Shown here piece after piece: positions 19,000 to 28,400 of a stretch of DNA of 64,000 nucleotides. The DNA lies in the NCBI RefSeq assembly GCF_019331695.1, contig NZ_JAHBBI010000012.1, positions 1 to 64,000 on the forward strand, read 5' to 3'. This DNA comes from Bifidobacterium pluvialisilvae (GTDB lineage: Bacteria > Actinomycetota > Actinomycetes > Actinomycetales > Bifidobacteriaceae). The stretch's first letter is position 1. Each line of letters starts with the position of its first letter. The position numbers and the translations under genes are program-made. The notes under the pieces are model-generated. The model searched no databases. It saw nothing but the letters and a program-made list of their open reading frames with translations, and was not told the DNA's origin.

Positions 19000-20463
19000 A
19001 TGCTTGCAGGAGAAGTGCGTAACAAGATCGACCGTGTGTGGGATGCGTTCTGGTCGGGCGGCATCTCGAATCCGCTGGAGGTCATCGAACAGATCACGTA
19101 TCTGCTGTTCCTTCGTCGTCTCGACATGAACCAGCAGCGCGAGGAGAACAAGGCCCGTCGTCTTCGCCGGCCCATCGCCCACCCCATCTACACGGAGTCG
19201 CAGCAGGACCTGCGTTGGCACGTGTTCATCGAAACCGATCCGCAGACCATGTACGAGACGGTTTCCGAACGCGTGTTCCCGTTCCTGAGGTCGATGGGCG
19301 GCGAGCGTTCGTCGTATGCCGAGCAGATGAAGGATGCGCGCTTCACCATTCCCACGCCCGTGCTGCTGGCCAAGGTCGTGGAGCTGGTCGATGAGATTCC
19401 GCTCGACAACACCGATACGAACGGCGACCTGTACGAATACTTGTTGTCGAAGTTGGCGAGTTCCGGCGTCAACGGCCAGTTCCGCACGCCGCGGCATATC
19501 ATCCATCTGATGGTCGAGATGATGGCTCCCGCGCCCGACGACCGCATCTGTGATCCGGCGTGCGGTACGGCCGGGTTCCTTGTGGCGGCGAGCGAGTACA
19601 TGCGCGAGCATCATCCGCAGGTGCTGTCCGACCCCGACCTGCGTGCCCGCTATGGCACCGACATGTTCCACGGCTACGATTTCGACCATACGATGCTGCG
19701 CATCGGCAGTATGAATCTGATGTTGCATGGCATCGAGAATCCGAACGTGCATTACAAGGATTCGTTGAGTGAGTCCGGCGACGAGGACGAGGGCCGGTAT
19801 TCGTTGATTCTTGCGAATCCGCCGTTCTCCGGCAGTCTTGATTATGAGACGACGAGCGCGAAGCTGCTGCGTCAGGTGAAGACGAAGAAGACGGAGCTGT
19901 TGTTCCTCGCGCATTTCCTCCGTATGCTCCGGCCGGGTGGCCGCGCCGCCGTGATTGTGCCCGAGGGTGTGCTGTTCGGTTCCACGTCCGCGCATAAGAA
20001 GTTGCGTAAGGCGTTGGTGGAGGAGCAGAAGCTTGACGCGGTCGTCAAGCTTCCCAGCGGCGTGTTCAAGCCGTATGCCGGCGTGAGCACGGCGATTCTC
20101 GTGTTTACGAAAACCGATTCCGGCGGCACCGATGACGTGTGGTTCTACGACGTCCATGCCGATGGGTTCTCGTTGGACGACAAACGCAATCCCGTCGATG
20201 CGAATGATCTGCCGGACGTGCTGGCCCGCTGGCCGCATCGTGCCGAGGAGTCGGAGACCGGGCGGCCGCGCACCGCGCAGTCGTTCGTCGTGCCGAAGAA
20301 GGAGATCGCCGAACAGGATTACGACCTGAGTCTCAACCGGTACAAGGAGATCGAATACGAGGAGGAGGAGCATCGCGACCCCGCCGAGATCCTCGCCGAC
20401 ATCGACGCCCTGAATGCCGGCATCACGAACGACGTCGCCGCCCTGCGCGACCTGCTCGCGTAG
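19000..20463 (+). CDS. hsdM: Type I restriction-modification system, methyltransferase subunit
   Basis: 487-residue N6-adenine methyltransferase, working as HsdM2S with HsdS for modification and with HsdR for restriction. Evidence: N-terminal helical HsdM domain (NKIDRVWDAFWSGGISNPLE), SAM-binding motif I DPACGTAGFL at D185, catalytic NPPF at N273. Start at ATG 19000 (MLAGEVRNK, the usual family N-terminus); an in-frame ATG at 18988 overlaps the -10 box. Downstream, an oppositely oriented ATPase gene separates it from hsdS, so the hsd genes are not one simple operon. Confidence 0.93.
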   Translation: MLAGEVRNKIDRVWDAFWSGGISNPLEVIEQITYLLFLRRLDMNQQREENKARRLRRPIAHPIYTESQQDLRWHVFIETDPQTMYETVSERVFPFLRSMGGERSSYAEQMKDARFTIPTPVLLAKVVELVDEIPLDNTDTNGDLYEYLLSKLASSGVNGQFRTPRHIIHLMVEMMAPAPDDRICDPACGTAGFLVAASEYMREHHPQVLSDPDLRARYGTDMFHGYDFDHTMLRIGSMNLMLHGIENPNVHYKDSLSESGDEDEGRYSLILANPPFSGSLDYETTSAKLLRQVKTKKTELLFLAHFLRMLRPGGRAAVIVPEGVLFGSTSAHKKLRKALVEEQKLDAVVKLPSGVFKPYAGVSTAILVFTKTDSGGTDDVWFYDVHADGFSLDDKRNPVDANDLPDVLARWPHRAEESETGRPRTAQSFVVPKKEIAEQDYDLSLNRYKEIEYEEEEHRDPAEILADIDALNAGITNDVAALRDLLA

Positions 20464-20527
20464 CGTCCGTCGCTGACGTCCAACCGCCGCCACCGTCCAA
20501 CCGTCCCCGACACCGACGTCCCCGGAA

Positions 20528-21952
20528 CTATTCGATGTCGAACATCTCATCCGCCGAGATGAACATCGTGCCGGGGTCGTTGGCGTATTTTTCCCGGGTT
20601 GCCTCGTGCACGGGGTTCTTGGTGAAGAACGCGAGCAGTGTTTCCTTGTATCCGCGAATCAGGCCGATGCGTTCCCGTAATGATTCGATCATGTCGGTTT
20701 CGTTGACGTGGTTGCGCCATTTGCATTCGCCGAGCAGCAGCTTTCGGTCGAAGGTGTCCGCGGCCACCACGTCGATGTCGGTCTCCTCGCGTTTCAGGGG
20801 ATTGTTGCCCCACCATTTGCCGGTCTGCACCGGTAGCAGTGGTATGCGTTCGTCGCGTCCTGCCCGTAGCACCCATTGCAGGCAGATGTTCTCGAATTGC
20901 TGGCCGACGTAGGTGGTGAATGGCTCGCTGTTTGCTACGCGTTTCGCTATCATGCCGCCGCTGCCGGTTTCGATGAAGGTGACGTTCGGGGCCACGAACC
21001 GGTACCAGTAGGCGAAGAACGGGTCTTTGATGCGCAGTCGTGATTTTCGCGACGTGGGCTTGTCACCGAAGGGGATGATGCGTTCCACGAGTCGTAGGCC
21101 CTCCAGTGTTTTGAGATAGAACGGCAGGGAGGTCGTTTCCATGCCGATTCTGTCGGCGATGGTTTTTGGCGTATTGCATCCGTTGCTGATCGCCTGCAGT
21201 ATGGAATCGTAGATTGCCGGGCTTTTCAGTTCCTCGCGCAGCAGCATCAGCGGTTCTTCGTAGAGGATGCCGGTTTTGGAGAAGCAGAGGTTGGCTATGT
21301 TCTGCTCATACGAGAGTCCGGGACGTAGCTGGGCCAGGTAATATGGTGTGCCTCCGAATGTGGCGTAGTATTTCACCAGCTCTTCGGCGGGGTGGCCGTC
21401 GAGGAATCGTGCGGCGTCGAAGCAGTCGAATGGTTGGAGGTTGAGTTGGCCGGTCCGGCGTCCGTACAGTGGGCTTTTGCTGCCGAGGACCTCGCGCTCC
21501 ATGAATCCTTGGTTGCTGCCGGAGAGGATGATCATGGTGTTGGTGCTGTTGAATCCGTGGTCGATGGCGATTTGGAGCATCGAGGGGAGTCCTGGTTCCG
21601 CTTCCGCGGCATAGGGGAACTCGTCGAAGACGATGACGGTTTTGCCATCTCCCGCTTCACTGTTTTTCTTGGCGTTTTCCACCAGGAAGTTGATGGCATT
21701 GTCCCAGTTGTCGAAGGTCAGTGGCGTGGAGAAGCCGTAGTATTCGGATATCGCTGTGCAGAACGCCTGGAGCACCAGTCGTGAGCTCTGCTGCCGCGCG
21801 GTGAAGTATAGGGCTTTCTTGCCGCTCAGGAACCGGTCGATGAGTGATGTCTTTCCTACGCGGCGGCGTCCGTAGAGCACCATCATCTCGAATCGTGTGC
21901 TGGCGTACATGGCTTCCAGCGACTGGAGTTCTTCCTGTCTTCCGATGAACAT
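20528..21952 (-). CDS. ATPase with C-terminal PD-(D/E)XK-like domain (archaeal ATPase/DUF234 type)
   Basis: 474 residues. An N-terminal P-loop ATPase begins at once (MFIGRQEELQSLEAMY; Walker A GRRRVGKTS, residues 28-36; a DEFPYAAEAEP Walker-B-like segment). A winged-helix-like region follows (NGCNTPKTIADRIGMETTSL). The C-terminus holds TDIDVVAADTFDRKLLLGECKW: D392/D394, E409 and K411 form a PD-(D/E)XK-type nuclease signature, as known for DUF234. It lies antisense to, and between, hsdM and hsdS, with its own AT-rich promoter holding two 23-bp repeats. Its function is unknown; its location suggests a defence accessory or an inserted module. Lower GC than the neighbours points to recent acquisition. 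Confidence 0.8.
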   Translation of the reverse strand: MFIGRQEELQSLEAMYASTRFEMMVLYGRRRVGKTSLIDRFLSGKKALYFTARQQSSRLVLQAFCTAISEYYGFSTPLTFDNWDNAINFLVENAKKNSEAGDGKTVIVFDEFPYAAEAEPGLPSMLQIAIDHGFNSTNTMIILSGSNQGFMEREVLGSKSPLYGRRTGQLNLQPFDCFDAARFLDGHPAEELVKYYATFGGTPYYLAQLRPGLSYEQNIANLCFSKTGILYEEPLMLLREELKSPAIYDSILQAISNGCNTPKTIADRIGMETTSLPFYLKTLEGLRLVERIIPFGDKPTSRKSRLRIKDPFFAYWYRFVAPNVTFIETGSGGMIAKRVANSEPFTTYVGQQFENICLQWVLRAGRDERIPLLPVQTGKWWGNNPLKREETDIDVVAADTFDRKLLLGECKWRNHVNETDMIESLRERIGLIRGYKETLLAFFTKNPVHEATREKYANDPGTMFISADEMFDIE

Positions 21953-21990
21953 GATGTCCTTTCCCGCGACGACAACAACCAGTGAAAATA

Positions 21991-22043
21991 TTAATATAGA
22001 TTTTTCAATATTAGAAATTACTAATATAGAGTTTTCAATATTA
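21991..22043. promoter_or_regulatory. Two AT-rich 23-bp direct repeats upstream of the ATPase gene
   Basis: YTAATATAGAKTTTTCAATATTA occurs at 21991-22013 and 22021-22043, exactly 30 bp apart with two mismatches, just before the ATPase start at 21952 on the minus strand. This is a candidate operator pair or promoter element in a very GC-rich genome. Confidence 0.55.
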
Positions 22044-22070
22044 TTTGCGATGGGGGTTGGCGGCGTTCCG

Positions 22071-22226
22071 TTCCTGTTTGTTGCGGAGGATGCGACGGAT
22101 GGGAAATGTGTGGGATGCTGGGTTCCTGTTTGTTGTGGCGCGTATGACGGATGGGAACTGTGCCGTCGTTTGGGTTCCTGTTCGTCGTGATGTGTATGGC
22201 GGATGGGAACCGTGGATTCGCTGATT
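22071..22226 (+). repeat. Three 52-bp tandem repeats
   Basis: Units begin with TTCCTGTT at 22071, 22123 and 22175 and contain GGATGGGAA near their middle to end, so each unit is itself a weak inverted repeat (TTCC ... GGAA). They lie between the ATPase promoter and hsdS. No gene is seen. Confidence 0.7.
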
Positions 22227-22238
22227 CGTCCCGCCCGC

Positions 22239-22244
22239 TACAGT
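22239..22244 (+). promoter_or_regulatory. -10 box of a leaderless hsdS promoter
   Basis: TACAGT sits 7 bases before ATG 22252 (TACAGTGGGGACCATG), the same layout as at hsdM. Confidence 0.45.
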
Positions 22245-22251
22245 GGGGACC

Positions 22252-23511
22252 ATGACACACGACGATGGAATTGACGCGGCACAGGCGACGAAGCCGGCTC
22301 CCTCCAACGAGGGAGCTGTCGAGCGCAGCGAGACTGAGGGTGGCCGGATTCCTATGGTGAAGCTGGGGGATGTGGCGACTATACGTCGTGATGTTGTCGA
22401 TCCGGGCGAAGTCGATGTGACGACTGCGTATCTTGGGCTGGAGGATATCGAACGCGGTGGTCGTATACTGCAATATCGTCATGTTGTCGATTCAGGATTG
22501 ACCAGTTCCAAGTTCGCGTTTTCCAAGACCGATTTGCTATACGGCAAGCTTCGTCCGAATCTTGGCAAGATCGCGAAGCCTGAGCGTGACGGAATCTGCA
22601 GCACTGATATTCTTCCGATTGTTCCCGGAGAATCGCTGCATAGGGATTTTCTGGGATATTATCTTTCTCAGCCTAAGATGGTTGCGTTTGCTGCCTCCCG
22701 AACGAGTGGGGCGAATCTGCCGAGAATTAGTCCAAAGACCCTGCTCCAGATTCCCGTTCCCCTCCCGCCGCTTTCTGAGCAGAGGCGTATCGTCGCCATC
22801 CTCGACCGCGCCGACGCCATCCGCACCAAGCGTCGTCAGGTGCTGGATGCGTTGGATGAGCTGCCGCGCTCGCTGTTCGCCGAGATGTTCGGGGATCCGG
22901 TTTTGAATCCGAAAGGATGGAATTGCAGCCCTCTGTCGAACTTAGGTGCGTTCAAGAACGGGTTGAACTTCGGCAAAGGGGAAACCGGTTGCGAATTGAA
23001 AGTTATCGGAGTCGGGGATTTTGGCTCCCGTTTTAGTCTGAATACCTTCGATGATATTGCCTTGGTTTCGATGAATGCCATGCCTAGTCAGGAATATCTG
23101 TTGAAGGACGGCGATATTCTGTTTGTTCGTTCCAACGGTAATAAAGCACTTGTTGGAAGAAGTCTTTTAGTATATCCGGGCGAGGAACGTGTGTCGTATG
23201 GTGGTTTCTGTATTAGGTTCCGTTTGAATAGCGAAGATAGGCTGTTGCCGTTGTACTTGAATGCTGTGTTGCAGTCGAAGTCTGTTCGGCAACACGTGCT
23301 CGGTCGCGGTCGAGGATCGAATATTGCGAATCTGAATCAAAAAATGTTGCAGCCGGTACGCATCCCTCTTCCGCCCCTCTCCCTTCAGCATGAGTTCGCG
23401 GAGAAGGTTGCCGCCATCGAGGATGCGCGCAGGAAGGTCGAGCGGGCGCTGGAGCTGGATGAGGAGTTGTTTGGCTCCTTGCAGTCGCGCGTGTTTCGGG
23501 GTGGAATCTGA
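22252..23511 (+). CDS. hsdS: Type I restriction-modification system, specificity subunit
   Basis: 419 residues; selects the bipartite DNA target for HsdM and HsdR. Two target-recognition domains are each followed by a conserved helix: first PVPLPPLSEQRRIVAILDRADAI (about residues 160-180), second IPLPPLSLQHEFAEKVAAIE near the C-terminus. The start at 22252 agrees with a leaderless promoter, but the usual family start is MVKLGDVATIRR at 22354. The 34 extra residues are encoded largely by a REP-like element (22296-22343: PAPSNEGAVERSETEGG), so either an in-frame repeat extended the protein or translation begins at 22354. The last codons (VFRGGI-stop) are duplicated with variation in the tandem repeat that follows. 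Lower GC than the housekeeping genes. Confidence 0.9.
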   Translation: MTHDDGIDAAQATKPAPSNEGAVERSETEGGRIPMVKLGDVATIRRDVVDPGEVDVTTAYLGLEDIERGGRILQYRHVVDSGLTSSKFAFSKTDLLYGKLRPNLGKIAKPERDGICSTDILPIVPGESLHRDFLGYYLSQPKMVAFAASRTSGANLPRISPKTLLQIPVPLPPLSEQRRIVAILDRADAIRTKRRQVLDALDELPRSLFAEMFGDPVLNPKGWNCSPLSNLGAFKNGLNFGKGETGCELKVIGVGDFGSRFSLNTFDDIALVSMNAMPSQEYLLKDGDILFVRSNGNKALVGRSLLVYPGEERVSYGGFCIRFRLNSEDRLLPLYLNAVLQSKSVRQHVLGRGRGSNIANLNQKMLQPVRIPLPPLSLQHEFAEKVAAIEDARRKVERALELDEELFGSLQSRVFRGGI

Positions 23512-24050
23512 GGCGGTGGTGTCTCTCCCTCCGTCACGGCTTCGCCGTGCCACCTCCCTCGTCAGAGGGAGGCAAGTGGATGAGGCGGTCGCGTGTGTTT
23601 CGGGGTGGTTGCTGAGGTGGTGGTGTCTCTCCCTCCGTCACGGCTTCGCCGTGCCACCTCCCTCGTCAGAGGGAGGCAAGTGGGTGAGGCGGTCGCGTGT
23701 GTTTCGGGGTGGAATCTGAGGTGGTGGTGTCTCTCCCTCCGTCACGGCTTCGCCGTGACACCTCCCTCGTCAGAGGGAGGCAAGTGGGTGAGGCGGTCGC
23801 GTGTGTTTCGGGGTGGAATCTGAGGTGGTGGTGTCTCTCCCTCCGTCACGGCTTCGCCGTGCCACCTCCCTCGTCAGAGGGAGGCAAGTGGGTGAGGCAG
23901 TCGAGCGTGTTTCGGGGTGGAATCTGAGGCGGTGGTGTCTCTCCCTCCGTCACGGCTTCGCCGTGCCACCTCCCTCGCCAGAGGGAGGCAAGTGGGTGAG
24001 GCAGTCGAGCGTGTTTCGGGGTGGTTGCTGAGGCGGTGTCGTCTCTCCCG
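23491..24050 (+). repeat. 104-bp tandem repeat that copies the hsdS 3' end plus a REP-like element
   Basis: GTGTTTCGGGGTGG recurs at 23491, 23595, 23699, 23803, 23907 and 24011, exactly 104 bp apart: five full units and a partial sixth. The first unit contains the true hsdS stop. Every unit carries a hsdS-like VFRGG-stop end, the sequence CTCCCTCCGTCACGGCTTCG, a GAGGGAGG arm and a GGTGAGGCGGTCGCG tail. Copies differ by only a few bases (GGAATCTGA versus GGTTGCTGA), so the expansion is recent. Confidence 0.95.
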
Positions 24051-24052
24051 TT

Positions 24053-25159
24053 CTACCCATGCTTTTGGCTGCGCAGGTATTCGCGTAGGAACGGAATCGC
24101 AAAGTCCACCTGTCCCCGCGCCGGCGATGTGATGATGTGTTCGCCAATCAGACGCTGGCGGTAGATGTTCGCATAATCCATGCTTTCTCCCATACGCTGC
24201 GCGACATCTGATGTGGCGGATGGCCCATCGTCGACCGCCATGGCATTCAGATAATCGAGGGCGCGTTCGGAAAGCTGCTTGACGACGGGTGCGCACGCTC
24301 CTTCGCCGAGCTTGGCCCGGGCCTGCTCCACTCCGCTATGTACATCGTCCACCGTAATGACGTTGCTCGGGCCATCCTGTCTTCTGCGTGCATGACGCCA
24401 CATGTGATAGCCGACCAACTGAATCATATACGGGTACCCGCCAGTCGCTTCGGTGGCGATATCCAATGCCTCATCGTCAATGCCGATTCCGGCTCCATGA
24501 ATCGTCGAGGAGAACGCCTCCCGTACCTCCTGCAACGGCACATCGCCCAGCTCCTTGATGGAGGCGCGGCGCAGGAACGTCAATACCTTGGCGTTCAACA
24601 GGTCGGAAATCAGTGAGGGAAGCCCCGCGAACACAAAAGCGACCTCGGCATTCTCCCGCAGCATATGCTGGGCCGCCGTTGCCAATGCGGTCATGTCTTC
24701 GATTGAAGCGTCCTGCGTCTCATCAAGCGTGATCAGCAGCCCCTTCCCCTTGCCGAGAGCATGCAGTCTGGCCGTCATGGCGTCGCGCAGTGTGGAAGGC
24801 CGCAGAGCCGGAGCGATGCTGAATTCGCCGAGACTCGCCCCCATGACCGATGGTTTGAAAGAAACCCCGGAAATCCGACTCGGCTCCGGGGCGATACGTG
24901 AGATAAGCCGATCCGTCAGCCCCTCGGATGCTGTTTCGTCAATGACCATCCAGCGATGCTTCGACGCCATTTTGCCGAGCTCGGTAAGCATCACCGTCTT
25001 ACCGCTGCCTCGCGGCCCGGTGATTAGCATAAGCCGGTCAGGGGCTCCGGGGCCGTCACTGAGCCCCTCATCGAAATCGGCAACGACCGATTCCCTTCCG
25101 ATTAACACCGGCGGCATGACTCCGGCGGTGGGTTTGAATGGATTCGCAGGGAAAATCAT
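24053..25159 (-). CDS. AAA+ ATPase (ORC1/CDC6-like, ATPase_2 type)
   Basis: 368 residues. Walker A GPRGSGKT (48-55), Walker B LLITLDETQD (141-150), then a helical lid and a C-terminal winged-helix-like region (QLSERALDYLNAMAVDDG...). It resembles stand-alone ORC1/CDC6-like AAA proteins found next to defence and mobile genes. ATG 25159 has AGAGGTGG 5 bases upstream; the frame extends to 25228 without a better start. It lies antisense between hsdS and hsdR and shares an AT-rich 250-bp divergent promoter region with hsdR. No nuclease motif is evident. Role unknown; physical embedding in the hsd locus is the only functional hint. Confidence 0.75.
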   Translation of the reverse strand: MIFPANPFKPTAGVMPPVLIGRESVVADFDEGLSDGPGAPDRLMLITGPRGSGKTVMLTELGKMASKHRWMVIDETASEGLTDRLISRIAPEPSRISGVSFKPSVMGASLGEFSIAPALRPSTLRDAMTARLHALGKGKGLLITLDETQDASIEDMTALATAAQHMLRENAEVAFVFAGLPSLISDLLNAKVLTFLRRASIKELGDVPLQEVREAFSSTIHGAGIGIDDEALDIATEATGGYPYMIQLVGYHMWRHARRRQDGPSNVITVDDVHSGVEQARAKLGEGACAPVVKQLSERALDYLNAMAVDDGPSATSDVAQRMGESMDYANIYRQRLIGEHIITSPARGQVDFAIPFLREYLRSQKHG

Positions 25160-25411
25160 GGGCCACCTCTTTGCTATGCAATCCGAGCAGAAGATTTTTC
25201 CCTTGATGATATCCATCAAATAGAACAAATAGAAAATCTATAGAAAAACATATTTGCTGTCGGAAATGTCCGATAATCCCATATATTGCAAGGAAAATAA
25301 TGGTATTCGCGATGACTGTATAGAACAAATAGAACAACGTGCATATGGGGGAGATTCGTCATCGAACGTGGGTATAGTGCGACGTAACGGCTCCAGCGAG
25401 GGAGGAAGGCA
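25160..25411. promoter_or_regulatory. AT-rich divergent promoter region of the ATPase gene and hsdR
   Basis: Much lower GC than the surroundings. TAGAACAAATAGAA occurs twice (about 25221 and 25321, 100 bp apart), a candidate shared regulatory site. No gene is seen. Confidence 0.45.
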
Positions 25412-28400
25412 ATGGGGAACTTCGATTTCGTACGGGAAGTGTTTCCAGGCACGGACATCATCAACAACTGTGAGAGTGCAGAATCATATCTTATGTCCGA
25501 TCCGGTGACCTCCTGCTTCTACGATCGCCGTGCCATCGAGGCCCTGGTGGAATACCTGTATTACGATGTGCTCGGCTTGCGCCGTCCGTATGGTAGCGAC
25601 AATCTCAACGCGCTACTCAACGAGTCGGGTTTCAAATGTCGCGTCGACCCCTCCATTTGGGAGAAATTCGATACCGTCAGGCGCGTCGGCAACAGGGCCG
25701 CACACGACGGCAAACCGAATATCAGCGCGAAGAAGGCGCAGGACGTCATCGAAGACCTCTATCTCGTAATGATCTGGGCCGGTTATAACATGACCGCGCA
25801 TTACGACAAGGTGCCGATGGGCACCCGGTTCGATGTGAAGCTTGCCAAACAGGCAATGGCGCTGAATCCCGATCAATTCAAAACCCTGCTGGTCAACACG
25901 CAAAAGAAATTCAATGAGCATCGCAAGGCCATCGAGGAGCGCGAACGACTCATCGAGGCCAAGGACGAGGCCATCGCCGAGCAACTGGCCGAGCTCAAAC
26001 GGCTGCGCGAGCAGATCAAACAGGCACAGGCCGCCGCCCCCGCCGACACGCACGACTACACGTATAACGAAGCGGCGACGCGGGCGCTGCTCATCGACGA
26101 ACTGCTCGCCGAACAAGGCTGGCGGCTTGGCGACAACAATCGCGAATTCAAGATCACCGGTCTGCCGAAGACGCCGCAACGGCCCTCCGGCATCGGCTAC
26201 GCCGACTACGTGCTGTGGGACGACGACGGACTGCCACTCGCCGTCGTGGAAGCCAAGAAGTCGGCGACCAGTGTGGAGGTCGGCCTGCGTCAGGCGCGCG
26301 AATACGCCGACGGACTGGAGAAGATGACCGGCCAGCGTCCGGTGATCTTCGCATCCAACGGCTACGAAACGAAGATCTGGGACGACGCCGCCGGATACCC
26401 CGAACGCAGCGTGGCCGGATTCTACCGGAAGAACGAACTGCGGCGGCTCATCCAACGGCGTACCGACGCCCGACGACTCATCGACGAATCGCCCAACACC
26501 GCCATTGCCGGCCGACCATACCAGCTCGAAGCCATCGCTAAGGTGGACGAGGCGTTCGACGAACGCCATCGTGCCGCACTGCTGGTCATGGCCACCGGCA
26601 CCGGCAAAACCCGCGTGACCATCGCGCTCATCGACCAACTGATGAAGGCCGGATGGGTGAAAAACGTGTTGTTCCTCGCCGACCGCCGGGCGCTGGTCAA
26701 TCAGGCGGCGAAGGCGTTCCGCGACCCGAAAAGCGGTCTTGGCGCCTCCACGCCCATCGTCAACCTGTTGAACGATCCCGACGCGACCGGACGCATCTAC
26801 CTGAGCACATATCCGACCATGATGAACCTCGTCAACGCACGGCGGCGGGGAAGCGGCGGCGCGGGGGACGGCGTCGACGACGACTTCGGCGAACTGAAAT
26901 TCGGTCCCGGATTCTTCGACCTCATCGTCATCGACGAGGCGCACCGTTCCGTCTACGCAAAATACGGATTCCTGTTCGACTACTTCGACTCGCTGCTGGT
27001 GGGACTCACCGCCACGCCGAAAAACGAAGTGGATCGCAACACGTATCGGCTGTTCAATCTCGAATACGACGAGCGCAAAGGCGGCGTGCCCACCGCCGCA
27101 TATTCGCTCGACGAGGCCGTACGCGACGGCTATCTCGTACCGGCCCGCGGCGTCCAGGTCAGCACCGGATTCATACATGATGGAATATCATATGAATTGC
27201 TTTCCGACGAGGAGAAACTCGAATGGGAGGAGCAGGACTGGAACGAGGACGGTGACGTGCCCGACTCGGTGAGCGCCGGCGACATCAACCGGTTCCTGTT
27301 CAACGACGACACCATCGACAAGGTGCTCAAGACGGTCATGGAGAACGGCATCAAGGTCGACGACGGCAATGCGCTCGGCAAGACCATCATCTTCGCGCGC
27401 AACCAACGTCACGCCGAAGTCATCAAGGCGCGGTTCGACGCGAACTGGCCGGAATACGGCGGCACATTCGCGCAGATCATCACCCACCAGACGCGCAACG
27501 CGCAGCAACTCATCGACGACTTCTCCGAGGCGGACAAAAGGGAACCGCAGATCGCCATCAGCGTCGACATGCTCGACACCGGCATCGACGTGCCCGAAGT
27601 CGTGAACCTCGTGTTCTTCAAACCGGTGATGAGCAAAACCAAATACTGGCAGATGATCGGCCGCGGCACCAGACTGTGCCCGGGACTGTTCGGGCCGGCG
27701 GGGGAGCCGGGCTCCGACAAAACCGAGTTCCGCGTGTTCGACTGCTGCGGGAACTTCGAATTCTTCAACGAGAACCCACCCGAAGCCTCGACACGGCAGA
27801 GCATGTCGCTCAACGAACGGCTGTTCCGACTGCGGGTCGGGCTCGTGGAGACGATGGACGCGGCCCGGCGGGGTGCGGGCGGTACTGCGGGTGCTGGCGG
27901 TGCGGGTGACGCTGGTGCTGGTGGCGGCGATGCCGATGATGGCGGTGCGGGTGACGCTGCCGTGGCGGACCTCGACGACGACATCCGCGAGTATCGCGCC
28001 GCATTGGCGAGGTCGCTCGGCGGATACGTCGCCGGCATGGACGCGCGATCCAACGTGCTGGTGCGGCCGCATCGGCAGGTCGTCGAAGAAATCAACGGCG
28101 GCGGTGGTGCTGCTACGGACGGTGGCGGCGCGGATGGCGCTCGCGGCGCGGCTGGTGGTATGGCTGGCGGCGCGGATGGCTCCTGGTGGGACGACGTCAC
28201 GCCTGCCAAGGCCGCCAAGGTCGTCACCCTGGCCGGGCTGCCGTCGAGTTTCCGACTCGACGATGAGGGCGCGGGCGTCGACGGGGGCGGCATGGCGTTG
28301 TCGTCGGTCGCCAAACTGCCGGCGAAACGATTCGACGAACTCATGCTGCGCTACGAACTGGGCGTGCTGCTGGCCGAAAACCAGAAACGCGGCATCGGAA

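Noticed and set aside
23491-24050. Insertion sequence remnants behind hsdS
   Set aside because: No transposase frame or terminal inverted repeats of IS type; the units are tandem copies of a REP plus gene end.
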